Shown here one piece after another: positions 39,014 through 47,948 of a stretch of DNA of 64,000 nt. Origin of the DNA: Myxococcaceae bacterium (GTDB lineage Bacteria > Myxococcota_A > Polyangia > Polyangiales > Ga0077539); contig SCUS01000113.1 in the NCBI GenBank assembly GCA_004297725.1, positions 117,110 to 181,109 on the forward strand. The letters run 5' to 3'. Numbering within the stretch: the stretch's first letter is position 1; each line of letters opens with the position of its first letter. The position numbers were made by a program, and so were the translations under genes. The notes beneath the pieces are model-generated. The model did not search any database and had not been told where the DNA came from. It saw nothing but the letters and a program-made list of their open reading frames with translations.

Positions 39014-39814
39014 TTGTCTCCGAGGGGGCTCAGGCTCGTCGCGCTCGTCGCCGCGCTCCTCAGCCCCGCCTGCCGTCGCAAGCACCTCCCGGTCAGCTCC
39101 GTCCCCCAGCTCCCGTACCCTCGGTGCGGCGCCGCTCCGCTCCCCGCGGGTGAGGTGATCGCCGAGGGGCACCTCCGCTCGGGCCCCTTCTCCGTCGAGC
39201 AGCTCGTCAACGAGCGCTTCTCCCTCCGACAGCGCGACTGCCTCTACACGTTGACCGTGCGCCAGGAGTGGCCTCGCGGCATCGCCGATGTCGAGGTCGT
39301 CTACGATCGCGCGTGGCTCCCGCTGCGCGCCTGGAGGCGCCTCACCGTCCCGGGCGCGCCCCGCCCCGACGGCATGGCCGACATCCGGCGGTACGAGCTG
39401 CGCACCCCGACCATCACCGTCACCCGGCTCCACAACGGCGCGCGGAGCTACGAGGTGCTGCGAGGCGACCGCCCCACGGTGGTGCTCGGCCCCGGCCGGG
39501 GGCTCATCACCGCGTGGATACGCCGGGCGCACCTCGGGGTCGGCGATCGGGTGCGCGAGGTGGCGCTCGACATCCGCGGCTCGCTGGAGGTGGTGCGGCC
39601 GGTCGTGCTGCGCCGCGAGCCCGACCAATACATGGCCGAGTATGGCCGGGCGCTCCGCGTGTACACCGTGTACGGCCGGGAGAGCGTGTTCGCCGACGAG
39701 CACGACGTCGTCGTCGGGGACGTCGCGGGGCTCCGGCAGGACGCCGTGCTGCGCACCCCGGCCCCGCCGCCGCTGCCGCTCTACGGGGCGCCGGACCCGG
39801 TCAACACGCCGTAG
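39014..39814 (+). CDS. Lipoprotein of unknown function at the end of the oxidase operon
   Basis: A 266-residue protein with a lipoprotein signal (LVALVAALLSPAC) and no recognised domain. The rest is Arg/Val-rich with predicted beta strands. The only suitable start is a TTG directly after the coxD stop; codon use then matches real genes. A TTG start and no spacing imply translation coupled to coxD. Its closeness suggests an envelope role linked to respiration, but this is inference. Confidence 0.7.
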   Translation: MSPRGLRLVALVAALLSPACRRKHLPVSSVPQLPYPRCGAAPLPAGEVIAEGHLRSGPFSVEQLVNERFSLRQRDCLYTLTVRQEWPRGIADVEVVYDRAWLPLRAWRRLTVPGAPRPDGMADIRRYELRTPTITVTRLHNGARSYEVLRGDRPTVVLGPGRGLITAWIRRAHLGVGDRVREVALDIRGSLEVVRPVVLRREPDQYMAEYGRALRVYTVYGRESVFADEHDVVVGDVAGLRQDAVLRTPAPPPLPLYGAPDPVNTP

Positions 39815-39879
39815 CCGAGGCGCGCGATAGCGGGCATATTCCCGCGCCCTCAACACCCGCTGATGGCGCGTGGAGTGCG

Positions 39880-42483
39880 ATGAACGGAACCCAATCGAAG
39901 GGCGCCCAGGCGCCTGCCATGCAGCAGTACCTCCGAGAGAAGGCGCGCTACCCCGACGCGCTGCTCTTCTTCCGGATGGGAGACTTCTACGAGCTCTTCT
40001 TCGACGACGCGCTCACCGCGGCGAAGGCGCTCGACCTCACGCTCACCTCGCGCAACAAGAACGAGGCCGACTCCATCCCGATGTGCGGCATCCCCTACCA
40101 CGCCGCGCCCGCGTACATCCCGCGGCTGCTGGAGATGGGGCACAACGTGGCGGTCTGCGAGCAGCTCGAAGACCCCTCGAAGGCCAAGGGGATCGTCAAG
40201 CGCGGCGTGGTGCGGGTGCTCACCCCGGCGCTGGTGCTCGACGCCGAGTCGCTCGACGCGCGCTCCAACCAGTTTCTCGCGGCGGTGGTGCCGCCGGAGA
40301 GCGGGCGGCTGTGGTCCATCGCGGCCTACGACCTCTCCACGGGCGAGCTCTTCACCAGCGAGGTGCAGGACCTCTTCGGGGTCGTGGGCGAGCTCGCGCG
40401 CCTCGACGTCCGTGAGCTCGTCTGCCCGAAGGACCACGAGGCCGCCGTGCGCGCCGAGGTGCAGATGCTCCCGAGGCTCTTCGTGCGCTCGGTGGCCCCG
40501 CTGGGGCCGCGCGAGGCGAGCGACGTGCTGGCCGCCGCCATGGGCGACGAGGCCCTGCACGCGGGCTTCGGCGAGCTGCCGGTGGGGACCCGCGTGGCCG
40601 CCGCGCTGGCGCTGCGCTACGCGATGGCCTTCCAGCCGGGGACGGCGGTGTCGGTGCAGCGTGCGGCGAGGCTCGACGCGCGCGAGCACCTTCACGTCGA
40701 CGAGACCACCCAGGGGCACCTGGAGCTGTTTCGCTCGGTGCGCGGCGACAAGAAGGGGACGCTGCTGGCGCACCTCGACGAGACCATTACCGCGATGGGC
40801 GCACGGCGCCTCCGCACCTGGCTGGCCTTCCCCCTCCAGGACATCAAGCGGGTGCACCGCCGTCAGGACGCCGTCGAGGCGCTGGTGGTGCACCCCGAGC
40901 TGCGGCAGGGGGTGCGCGAGTCGCTGGCGATGATCCCCGACCTGGAGCGCCTCGCGGTGCGGGCCACGATGAAGGTCGCCACGCCGCGCGACCTGGGCTC
41001 GCTGCGCGACGGGCTCCGCCGCATGCCGACGCTGCTCGCCACGCTCACCGCCAACGCGGAGGCCGCCGAGGCGCTGGGCTCCTTGCGCGCGATGGACCCC
41101 TGCGCGCCGCTCTGCGCGATGCTCGAAGGGTCGCTCGCAGACAGCCCCCCGGCGGCGCTCGAGGACGGCGGGGTGTTTCGCGCGGGCTTCGACCCGGAGC
41201 TCGATCGCTACACCTCGCTGGCGAGCAACGCGCGGGAGGTGATCCTCTCGATGGAGGCGAGGGAGCGGGCGCGCACCAGGATCTCTTCACTGAAGATCAA
41301 GTTCAATGGAGTGTTCGGGTACTTCATTGAAGTGACGAAGGCCAACCTGCACCTCGTCCCGAGCGACTATCGCCGGAAGCAGACCATCGCCGGGGGAGAG
41401 CGCTTCATCACCGACGAGCTCACCTCGCTGGAGACAGAGATCCTGGAGGCCGAGGAGCGCGCCCGGGAGCTGGAGCGAGCGCGCTACGAGCAGCTCCGGG
41501 GCAAGGTCGCCGACGCGGTGGGGAGGCTCTCCAAGCTGGCCAACCAGCTCGCGGACCTCGACGCCATCGCGGCGCTGGCGGAGGTCGCGCACCGGCACGA
41601 CTACACCCGGCCCATCGTCGACGAGAGCGGGGTGATCGACCTTCGAGACGCGCGCCACCCGGTGGTCGAGACCATGCTCGAGCCGGGGGCGTTCGTTCCC
41701 AACGACATCAAGCTGGAGCAGTCGGGGGCGAGGCTGCTGCTGGTCACCGGCCCCAACATGGCGGGCAAGAGCACGCTGATGCGGCAGGTGGCGCTCATCG
41801 TGCTGATGGCCCAGGCGGGCAGCTTCGTCCCGGCGCGCTCGGCCCGGGTGGGCAAGGTCGACCGGATCTTCACCCGCGTGGGCGCCAGCGACGACGTGGC
41901 CCGAGGGGCGAGCACCTTCATGGTGGAGATGCGGGAGACCGCGACCATCCTGCGGGGGGCGACGGCGCGCTCGCTGGTGCTCTTCGACGAGATCGGCCGG
42001 GGGACCAGCACCTTCGACGGGCTCGCCATCGCGTGGGCGGTGGCGGAGTACCTGCACGACGCGGTGAAGGCGAGGGCGATGTTCGCGACGCACTACCACG
42101 AGCTCTGCGCGCTGGCGGAGACGCGCTCGCACGTGGCCAACGTCAACGTGTCGGCGAGGGAGACCGGCGACGACATCGTGTTCCTGCACAAGCTGGCGGA
42201 GGGCGGGGCGAGCCGCTCGTACGGGGTGGCCGTGGCGAAGATCGCGGGGCTGCCGGAGCCGGTGCTGTTGCGCGCGAGGGCCATGCTGAAGGACCTGGAG
42301 CGCGGCGAAGGCCCGATGAAGAAGGCCCCGAAGCAGATCGGGCTCTTCGAGGAGAGGCCGGCGCCGGTGTCGAGGGAGCACCCGGTGATCGCGGCGCTGG
42401 AGGCCGTGGAGATCGACCGGATGACGCCGATGGAGTCGCTGCATCTGCTGGCGCAGCTCAAGGCGATGATCGCGGTGAAGTGA
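39880..42483 (+). CDS. mutS: DNA mismatch repair ATPase MutS
   Basis: An 867-residue mismatch-recognition protein of typical length. The mismatch-binding motif lies in FFRMGDFYELFFDDA (F-x-E). The connector, lever and clamp domains follow. The ATPase has Walker A GPNMAGKST, the segment ASDDVARGASTFMVEM, Walker B LFDEIGRGTSTFDG and the His switch FATHYHELCAL. GGAG lies five bases before the ATG. It is 65 bases after the lipoprotein gene, so it may start its own transcript; a hairpin lies in this gap. The CapA-like gene overlaps its stop by four bases. No mutL is in the window. Confidence 0.98.
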   Translation: MNGTQSKGAQAPAMQQYLREKARYPDALLFFRMGDFYELFFDDALTAAKALDLTLTSRNKNEADSIPMCGIPYHAAPAYIPRLLEMGHNVAVCEQLEDPSKAKGIVKRGVVRVLTPALVLDAESLDARSNQFLAAVVPPESGRLWSIAAYDLSTGELFTSEVQDLFGVVGELARLDVRELVCPKDHEAAVRAEVQMLPRLFVRSVAPLGPREASDVLAAAMGDEALHAGFGELPVGTRVAAALALRYAMAFQPGTAVSVQRAARLDAREHLHVDETTQGHLELFRSVRGDKKGTLLAHLDETITAMGARRLRTWLAFPLQDIKRVHRRQDAVEALVVHPELRQGVRESLAMIPDLERLAVRATMKVATPRDLGSLRDGLRRMPTLLATLTANAEAAEALGSLRAMDPCAPLCAMLEGSLADSPPAALEDGGVFRAGFDPELDRYTSLASNAREVILSMEARERARTRISSLKIKFNGVFGYFIEVTKANLHLVPSDYRRKQTIAGGERFITDELTSLETEILEAEERARELERARYEQLRGKVADAVGRLSKLANQLADLDAIAALAEVAHRHDYTRPIVDESGVIDLRDARHPVVETMLEPGAFVPNDIKLEQSGARLLLVTGPNMAGKSTLMRQVALIVLMAQAGSFVPARSARVGKVDRIFTRVGASDDVARGASTFMVEMRETATILRGATARSLVLFDEIGRGTSTFDGLAIAWAVAEYLHDAVKARAMFATHYHELCALAETRSHVANVNVSARETGDDIVFLHKLAEGGASRSYGVAVAKIAGLPEPVLLRARAMLKDLERGEGPMKKAPKQIGLFEERPAPVSREHPVIAALEAVEIDRMTPMESLHLLAQLKAMIAVK

Positions 42484-43706
42484 GGGCTGTGGTGGCCGCC
42501 AACGCTCGCTTCTGGGTCCTCGGTCTGGCCCTCGTGGGCTGTCGGGGGAGCGCTCGGCCCGACGCCGCAGTGGCGCTCGATGTGCCTCGCGTCGACGCCG
42601 TCGCCGAGGCTGCCGTCGATGGCCCCGTCGATGTGCCGGTGGACGTCCCAGCGCCGTCGAGGCGGGTGGTGGTGACCCTCTCGGGCGACATCATGCTGCA
42701 CCGCGGGGTGCTCGCACACTTCGAGGACCACGCCGCCCAGGGGGGACTCGCCTGGGCGCTCAACTGGATCGCGTCGATCATCGCGCCGAGGGAGGTGAGC
42801 CTCGCGTGGCTCGACTCTCCGCTCACCGATGCCTTCCGGCCGCCCTTTGCGGGCGCTCCCGGGGCGCTGGGGACGACGCGCGCCGTGGGGCGCACCGTGG
42901 CCCGCGACCTCGCCCGCGTGGGCTTCGACGGGGTCTGCCTCGCGACGCAGCACGCCTACGACCAGATGGGCGACGGGCTCACGGAGACCGCCGCGGCGCT
43001 GCGAGGCGCGGGCCTCGGCGTCGTGGGGGCAGGCGACTCGGAGGAGGCCGCGTGGACCCCGTGGGTGACCGAGCGCGACGGGATGCGGGTGGCGTTCCTG
43101 TGCTTCACCCAGCGGGTGCAGATGGGCGCCGGGCGCAACGCGACCCACGCGACGGTGGCGCAGTCCATCGACGGGGCGAGGGCGATCGCGGCGGTGACCG
43201 CGGCCCGCGCGCAGGCCGACGTGGTGGTCGCGGGCGTGCAATGGAACCGCGCTCCGTTTCGGCCGGTGGGAGAAGACCAGCGCGCGCTGGCGAGGCAGCT
43301 CGTGGAGGCGGGGGCCGACGTGGTGGTGGGCTCCGGCGTGGTCACCCAGGCACGCGTCGAGCGGGTGACCTCCCCGAGGGGCGACGCGGTGATCGCGTGG
43401 TCGATGGGCTCGCTGCTCTCCAACTACGGAGCGCAGTGGAGGGGGCTCGACAACCCGTCGCCCGCCATCGAGCGGGTGCTGGTCGATCCGGCGACGAGGG
43501 ACGCGGCGCTGATGAGGGCGCAGTTCGAGCGGATGGACGACGGGAGGCTCTCGCTGGTGACGCTCACCGCCAACGCGCTGTGGATGCAGCACGGGGAGGA
43601 GGGGGTGAGGGTGGTTCCGCTGAGGATGATGGAGACGGACCTGCGGAGGGCGAGGGCCAGAGCCGTGACCGAGGCGCTGGGGACGGCCGTGCGGGTGAGG
43701 GAGTGA
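42480..43706 (+). CDS. CapA-like lipoprotein (PGA_cap phosphoesterase fold)
   Basis: A 408-residue lipoprotein with lipobox LVGC and a linker containing DVPVDVP. The rest matches the CapA/PGA_cap metallophosphoesterase-like family: LSGDIMLHRG near residue 65, DSPLTDAF, VCLATQHAYDQMGDG and GADVVVGSG with a downstream MGSLLSNY. Members act in poly-gamma-glutamate capsule synthesis, though many have unknown roles. The GTG start overlaps the mutS stop by four bases; further GTG codons at 42489 and 42492 are alternatives. It converges with the membrane protein gene that follows. Confidence 0.9.
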   Translation: MRAVVAANARFWVLGLALVGCRGSARPDAAVALDVPRVDAVAEAAVDGPVDVPVDVPAPSRRVVVTLSGDIMLHRGVLAHFEDHAAQGGLAWALNWIASIIAPREVSLAWLDSPLTDAFRPPFAGAPGALGTTRAVGRTVARDLARVGFDGVCLATQHAYDQMGDGLTETAAALRGAGLGVVGAGDSEEAAWTPWVTERDGMRVAFLCFTQRVQMGAGRNATHATVAQSIDGARAIAAVTAARAQADVVVAGVQWNRAPFRPVGEDQRALARQLVEAGADVVVGSGVVTQARVERVTSPRGDAVIAWSMGSLLSNYGAQWRGLDNPSPAIERVLVDPATRDAALMRAQFERMDDGRLSLVTLTANALWMQHGEEGVRVVPLRMMETDLRRARARAVTEALGTAVRVRE

Positions 43707-43713
43707 GCGGGGC

Positions 43714-44715
43714 TCACGACCAGTAGGAAAGCTCCGCGGAGGCGTCGCGCTCCACGACCCGAAACAGCTCGCGGCGGCGGTGCCACTGCGTCGCGGTGGC
43801 GATCAGGAGGCAGAACCCGACGAGCGCTCCGGCCTGCAGCGCCGTCGACTCGTGGTGGAGGCGCAGCCCGAGTACCCACAGCAGCCCGAAGGCTCCTGCG
43901 AGCTGGTAGGTCCAGCGGCGGAACCAGAGGCCGAGCGCGCCCACGACCAGCGCGACGGGCGCCCAGACCGCGATGCCGCCGAGGCCCTGTGCGAAGCCCG
44001 CGGTGACGCTCACCGCCGCGGCTGCGAAGGAGCCGAGCTCCCACCACGGGGTGCCGTCGACGCCGCCGCCACGCCCCCAGGAGGGTCGAGCCGCGGCGAC
44101 CGCGAGGCTCACGAAAGATGTCGCCACGACGGTCACCCGGGAGGGGTTCATCGCCTCGCCGGGCCAGAAAGAGTGCGCCGCCGCCATCACCCCGAAGGGG
44201 AGGCAGAAGCCCGCGACCGCGAGCGCCGGACCGACGCGACGGGTGCGCCAGAGGACGATGCCCACGAGGGTCGCGACGAGCGTGGTGACGGCGGCCTGTT
44301 GCGCCGTGCCCCGCAACTCCTGCGCGAGGCCCGTTAAAAACATCGCCACGCCGCCCGCGTAGGGCGCCACGCCCGCCGTCAGGATCGCCGCGGGGGCCCG
44401 ACCCCACCCCTGGGCGCGGGCGAGGCTGCCCGAGAGCCCGCAGGCCACGAGCGCCGCGGCGGACGCTCCGGCCAGGCCGAGCTCGTCGTGGGCGCGACCC
44501 TCGATCAAGAGCGCGAAGCCCGGCGCCAGCACCGCGACTGTCGCCGCGAGGGCCGACACCACCGTGGTCCAGCGCAGGTCGGGGAGGCGAGCGTCGCCGG
44601 GGGTGGCCTCGCTGCGGGCGAGGGCGAGCAGGGACTCCGCCTGCTCGGGGGTGATCACTCCCCGACGGACGGCCTCGGCCATGTGGGCATCGGACACCGG
44701 ACGTTGGGCGCGCAT
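43714..44715 (-). CDS. Multi-pass membrane protein, DUF2157-like
   Basis: A 333-residue protein. The N-terminal AVRRGVITPEQAESLLALA is like the short helical start of DUF2157 proteins, followed by about nine to ten hydrophobic helices. No catalytic motif was seen. The family assignment is tentative. The ATG has TACGAT six bases upstream and no ribosome binding site. Confidence 0.8.
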   Translation of the reverse strand: MRAQRPVSDAHMAEAVRRGVITPEQAESLLALARSEATPGDARLPDLRWTTVVSALAATVAVLAPGFALLIEGRAHDELGLAGASAAALVACGLSGSLARAQGWGRAPAAILTAGVAPYAGGVAMFLTGLAQELRGTAQQAAVTTLVATLVGIVLWRTRRVGPALAVAGFCLPFGVMAAAHSFWPGEAMNPSRVTVVATSFVSLAVAAARPSWGRGGGVDGTPWWELGSFAAAAVSVTAGFAQGLGGIAVWAPVALVVGALGLWFRRWTYQLAGAFGLLWVLGLRLHHESTALQAGALVGFCLLIATATQWHRRRELFRVVERDASAELSYWS

Positions 44716-44721
44716 CGGGCG

Positions 44722-44727
44722 ATCGTA
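44722..44727 (-). promoter_or_regulatory. -10 element, leaderless start of the DUF2157-like gene
   Basis: TACGAT (TAnnnT) on the minus strand lies exactly six bases before the ATG at 44715, with no Shine-Dalgarno sequence between. Confidence 0.5.
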
Positions 44728-44764
44728 CGAGCGAAGCCTTCGGGTGTCTCTCGGGGCTGAGGTG

Positions 44765-45403
44765 CTACCAGCGCCAGGTCGGCGCGATGTCGACGTGCAC
44801 GTACCAGACGCCCAGCGTGTCGCCCGCCATGGCCGCGCGCGCCGCGTCCACGGCCGTCACGCCAGGCAGGAACCCGATGGCCTGCTCGGCCTCGGTGAGC
44901 TCTCGCTGTCGGATGACGCCATAGCCGCTGGTGTCGAGCAGCCAGGAGCGGCCGACGGCCACGCGGAGCAGCAGCGAACGGCTCGGCCGCCACTCGCTGG
45001 CGACGCCGAGGCCCACCCAGTTGGACGAGCCTGGGAACTCGCGACCGTCGCTGAGCGCCCGGCCCTGGGCGTAGGCGACGTGGTGCGAGAGGGAGGTCTC
45101 GAGCGCGAGGGCCCAGCGGCGCGTCCCGACGGGCGAGACCATCATGGTGGCCGCCACGCTCGGGCCGAAGTTGCCGCCGAGGCCGCCGCCCACGGAGACC
45201 CCGAGAGCGCGCCACGGGCGAAGCTCGACGAAGCCCCCGGTGAGGCCGAGCGGAGAGCCCACGCCCACCGAGGCGCCCAGCGAGATCGTGTGCCGGAAGT
45301 AGTCCCGGGCCACGCGACGACGGGCCCGCGGGGGAGGATCGGCGTGGGCGCTCGCGGCGGCGGCGAGGAGCGCGAGCAGGGGGAGCAGTCCGGGGAAGCG
45401 CAT
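44765..45403 (-). CDS. Exported outer-membrane-like protein of unknown function
   Basis: A 212-residue protein with a Sec signal peptide ending at ASAHA. The mature part has alternating hydrophobic/polar strands (ISLGASVGVGSPLGLTGGF, RALGVSVGGGLGG) and ends in aromatic WRW, as in small outer-membrane beta-barrels. No specific family was recognised. GGAGGA lies seven bases before the ATG, so this gene uses a normal leader. Confidence 0.8.
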   Translation of the reverse strand: MRFPGLLPLLALLAAAASAHADPPPRARRRVARDYFRHTISLGASVGVGSPLGLTGGFVELRPWRALGVSVGGGLGGNFGPSVAATMMVSPVGTRRWALALETSLSHHVAYAQGRALSDGREFPGSSNWVGLGVASEWRPSRSLLLRVAVGRSWLLDTSGYGVIRQRELTEAEQAIGFLPGVTAVDAARAAMAGDTLGVWYVHVDIAPTWRW

Positions 45404-45551
45404 CGCGTCGTCCTCCAGCCGGGAGCTGATCGCAATGCGTGTGCCCAGCCGGGAATCGCCGTCCGTCGTGTGGTCGATGCGGCCAATGGGGTGGGGCGGT
45501 CTTGCGGGGTGCCCTCCCGCGCTGGCCCAGGGTGGCTCAGCCCGCGAGCCG

Positions 45552-46364
45552 CTACGGCGGGGCGAAGCGGCGTAGCGCGGTCAGCACCTCGACCATCGAG
45601 CGGGCGAAGACGTCGTTGTGGTGCGTCGCGGTCAGCAGCACCCGCCGCGAGTCGGGGAGCCTGCGGGCGAGCGCCGCGCTCATCGCAGGCGGGATCATGT
45701 CGTCGTCGGCGCCATGCAGGAGCAGCGTCGGGACGGTGATGGAGGGCGCCCGGCTCCAGGTGTCGAAGGTGTCGCGCACCAGCCACCGGGCGGGCAGCCA
45801 CGGGGCGGTGAGGGCGCCCATGTCGGCCATCGAGGTGTACGGCGCGATGAGCACGAGGCGCGCCCCGTGACCCCGGCGGGCCATCTCCGACGCGACCCCG
45901 GTGCCGAGCGAGAAGCCCTGGAGAACCAGCGATTCGCGAGGGATGTGGAGAGGGCCCTCGAGGTGACGGAGCAGCGCATCGGCGGAGGCGTAGAGGGAGG
46001 CCTCGGTGGGCTCCACCGAGCGCATCAGGCCGTAGCCGGGGTACTCCGCCGCGACCACGCCGTAGCCCGCCGCGTGGAGGGCCTCGCCGAGCTCGACCTG
46101 CCACGCGAGCTGCTCGCCGTTGCCGTGGAAGTGCACCACCGTGCGCGCTCCGGGAGGGGCGGGCCAGTGGAGGGCGGCGACGCGCCAGCCCGAGCCGGAG
46201 GGGACGGAGAGCAGCGTGGCGCCTCTCGCGGCGGGAGCGACGGTCTCGGCGGGGGCGGCGAAGACCAGCCGGCGCTGGAGGAGGAAGAGCGCGACGGCGG
46301 AGAGGATCCACCCGGCGAGCAGGATGCGGGCGAGGGCGAGGAGGATGGAGCGGGCGGAGGGCAC
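45552..46364 (-). CDS. Membrane-anchored alpha/beta hydrolase
   Basis: A 270-residue protein with one N-terminal helix (LLALARILLAGWILSAVALFLL) that anchors the hydrolase domain outside the inner membrane. The fold motifs are HFHGNGEQ (oxyanion region), the nucleophile elbow GFSLGTG with Ser, LLHGADDDMIP and a C-terminal ATHHNDVF with the likely catalytic His. It resembles BEM46/YfhR-like serine hydrolases. The GTG at 46364 is chosen because the frame has the membrane anchor there; TGCTACACC lies nine bases upstream. It lies 31 bases after the PilZ gene on the same strand. Confidence 0.88.
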   Translation of the reverse strand: MPSARSILLALARILLAGWILSAVALFLLQRRLVFAAPAETVAPAARGATLLSVPSGSGWRVAALHWPAPPGARTVVHFHGNGEQLAWQVELGEALHAAGYGVVAAEYPGYGLMRSVEPTEASLYASADALLRHLEGPLHIPRESLVLQGFSLGTGVASEMARRGHGARLVLIAPYTSMADMGALTAPWLPARWLVRDTFDTWSRAPSITVPTLLLHGADDDMIPPAMSAALARRLPDSRRVLLTATHHNDVFARSMVEVLTALRRFAPP

Positions 46365-46395
46365 GGCCCGGGTGGTGTAGCAGGAGCGCGGGAGC

Positions 46396-46800
46396 TCAGT
46401 TGGAGTCGAGGTCGAACTCCAGGTCGGCCACGGCGACGTCCCAGACGCGGGCCTCCTCGCGGCGGCGGAGCAGGGCGCTGCGGAGGACGTCGGTGTCGTT
46501 GCGGGGCATGCGGGCGAAGCGGAGCCCGAGGCCGCGCTCGCCGGGCACGTTGGCGCGGGTGCGCACCACGACGGCTTCGATGAAGATGCGGTGCCAGGTT
46601 CCGGGCGGGATGAAGACCAGGAGGACCTCCTCGCCGAGGGTGAGCGAGGGGTTGCCGTGGAGGAACATCCCCGTGCTGGAGAGGTTGGTGCACTCGAGCT
46701 CGACGGGCTGGTCGAAGCCGTCGGCGAACACCGCCGCGGGGATCGAGACCGCGGCTCGGGCGTCGGTGCGTCGCTGCGGAACAGGTAGGTCGGTGTGCAT
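46396..46800 (-). CDS. PilZ-domain protein, likely c-di-GMP receptor
   Basis: A 134-residue, single PilZ domain. The c-di-GMP-binding residues are visible: QRRTDAR (RxxxR) at the N-terminus and NLSSTGMFL (D/NxSxxG) about 30 residues later. It may react to c-di-GMP made by enzymes such as the FHA-GGDEF cyclase at 62657-63592 (inference) and might affect motility or envelope genes. Its start has TACGGT six bases before it. Confidence 0.92.
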   Translation of the reverse strand: MHTDLPVPQRRTDARAAVSIPAAVFADGFDQPVELECTNLSSTGMFLHGNPSLTLGEEVLLVFIPPGTWHRIFIEAVVVRTRANVPGERGLGLRFARMPRNDTDVLRSALLRRREEARVWDVAVADLEFDLDSN

Positions 46801-46806
46801 GAACGA

Positions 46807-46812
46807 ACCGTA
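46807..46812 (-). promoter_or_regulatory. -10 element, leaderless start of the PilZ gene
   Basis: TACGGT on the minus strand lies six bases before the PilZ ATG. No Shine-Dalgarno sequence is present. Confidence 0.5.
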
Positions 46813-46889
46813 GGAGTTCGCGCGCAGGGTCTGCGAAATTCGTGTCTTGCGAGGCAGGGCAGAGCTCTGCGCCGCGGTGGGCCCTGAGG

Positions 46890-46895
46890 TAGCGT
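46890..46895 (+). promoter_or_regulatory. -10 element, leaderless start of the CBS-like gene
   Basis: TAGCGT on the plus strand lies six bases before the GTG at 46902. It is divergent from the PilZ promoter, with fewer than 80 bases between the two elements. Confidence 0.5.
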
Positions 46896-46901
46896 GCGCC
46901 G

Positions 46902-47861
46902 GTGAGCGGACGAGGCGTGGAGGACCTGATCGGCGAGACCCCGCTGGTGGCGCTGCGGCGCGTGAGCGAGGGGTGTCGCGTGCCGGTGCTGGTGAAGTGC
47001 GAGCACCTCAACCCGGGCGGCTCGGTGAAGGACCGCATCGCGCGGGCGATCGTCGACGCCGCGGAAGGGAGCGGGGCGCTGCGACCGGGCGACACGCTGG
47101 TCGAGGCCACCGCGGGCAACACGGGCGTCGGGCTGGCGCTGATGGCCTCGTCGAGGGGCTACCGGCTGCTGTGCGTGATGCCCGAGAAGATGTCCGAGGA
47201 GAAGCGGGCGTCGCTGCGGGCGCTCGGCGCGGAGGTGGTGATCACGGAGAACGCGCCGCCCGGTGATCCCCGGAACTTCCAGGTGGTGGCGAGGCGAATC
47301 GCGGCCGAGCGTGAGGGGCACTTCCTGACGGACCAGTTTCGCAACCCGGCCAACCCGAGGGTGCACGAGCAGAGCACCGGGCCGGAGATCTGGCGGCAGT
47401 GCGAGGGGCGCATCGGGGCCTTCGTCGCAGGCGCCGGGACGGGCGGGACCATCACCGGCGTGGGGCGATACCTCAAGCGGATGGACCCGAGGGTGAGGGT
47501 GGTGCTGGCCGACCCGAGGGGGAGTCGCCTGGCGGGACTGCTGGGACACGGACCGTTGACCGAAGGGGGCTCGTACCTGCTGGAGGGGATCGGGTCGAGC
47601 GAGGTTCCTGCCGTGATGGACCCGTCGGTGATCGATGGGGTCGAGGTGGTCGACGACCGGGAGAGCTTCACCATGGCGAGGCGGCTGGTCTCCGAGGAGG
47701 GGCTGCTGGTGGGAGGCTCCTCGGGCACCGCGGTGGCGGCGGCGCTGCGCATCGCCCGCGAGGGGCGGGTCGACGGCCCGGTGGTGGCCGTGCTCGCCGA
47801 CGGCTGGGACCGCTACCGCTCGCGCATCTTCGACGACGCGTGGATGGCCCGCGTTCCGTAG
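46902..47861 (+). CDS. Cystathionine beta-synthase-like PLP enzyme without CBS domains
   Basis: A 319-residue fold-type II PLP enzyme. The PLP lysine is in PGGSVKDRIA, and the asparagine/substrate loop in EATAGNTGVGLA. GTGGTITGVGRY binds the cofactor phosphate. Several segments fit cystathionine beta-synthase better than CysK: VMPEKMSEEKRASLRALGAE, SYLLEGIG, RLVSEEGLLVGGSSGT and the C-terminal RIFDDAWM. The C-terminal regulatory CBS pair is absent. It may condense serine and homocysteine, or act as a cysteine synthase on O-acetylserine. A cystathionine gamma-lyase gene is not in the window. Confidence 0.9.
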   Translation: MSGRGVEDLIGETPLVALRRVSEGCRVPVLVKCEHLNPGGSVKDRIARAIVDAAEGSGALRPGDTLVEATAGNTGVGLALMASSRGYRLLCVMPEKMSEEKRASLRALGAEVVITENAPPGDPRNFQVVARRIAAEREGHFLTDQFRNPANPRVHEQSTGPEIWRQCEGRIGAFVAGAGTGGTITGVGRYLKRMDPRVRVVLADPRGSRLAGLLGHGPLTEGGSYLLEGIGSSEVPAVMDPSVIDGVEVVDDRESFTMARRLVSEEGLLVGGSSGTAVAAALRIAREGRVDGPVVAVLADGWDRYRSRIFDDAWMARVP

Positions 47862-47948
47862 CGGCGCGCCGGACGCGCCGTGTTACGCATCGATCAGGGG
47901 CCATCCGTTCGTACGCGATCGAATCAGCGCCTCCCCTCAGGAGATCCC

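Noticed and set aside
39830..39845. Hairpin GCGGG-CATATT-CCCGC between the oxidase-linked lipoprotein gene and mutS as an intrinsic terminator
   Set aside because: The stem is only five base pairs and no T-run follows, so termination is not supported; it may be chance.
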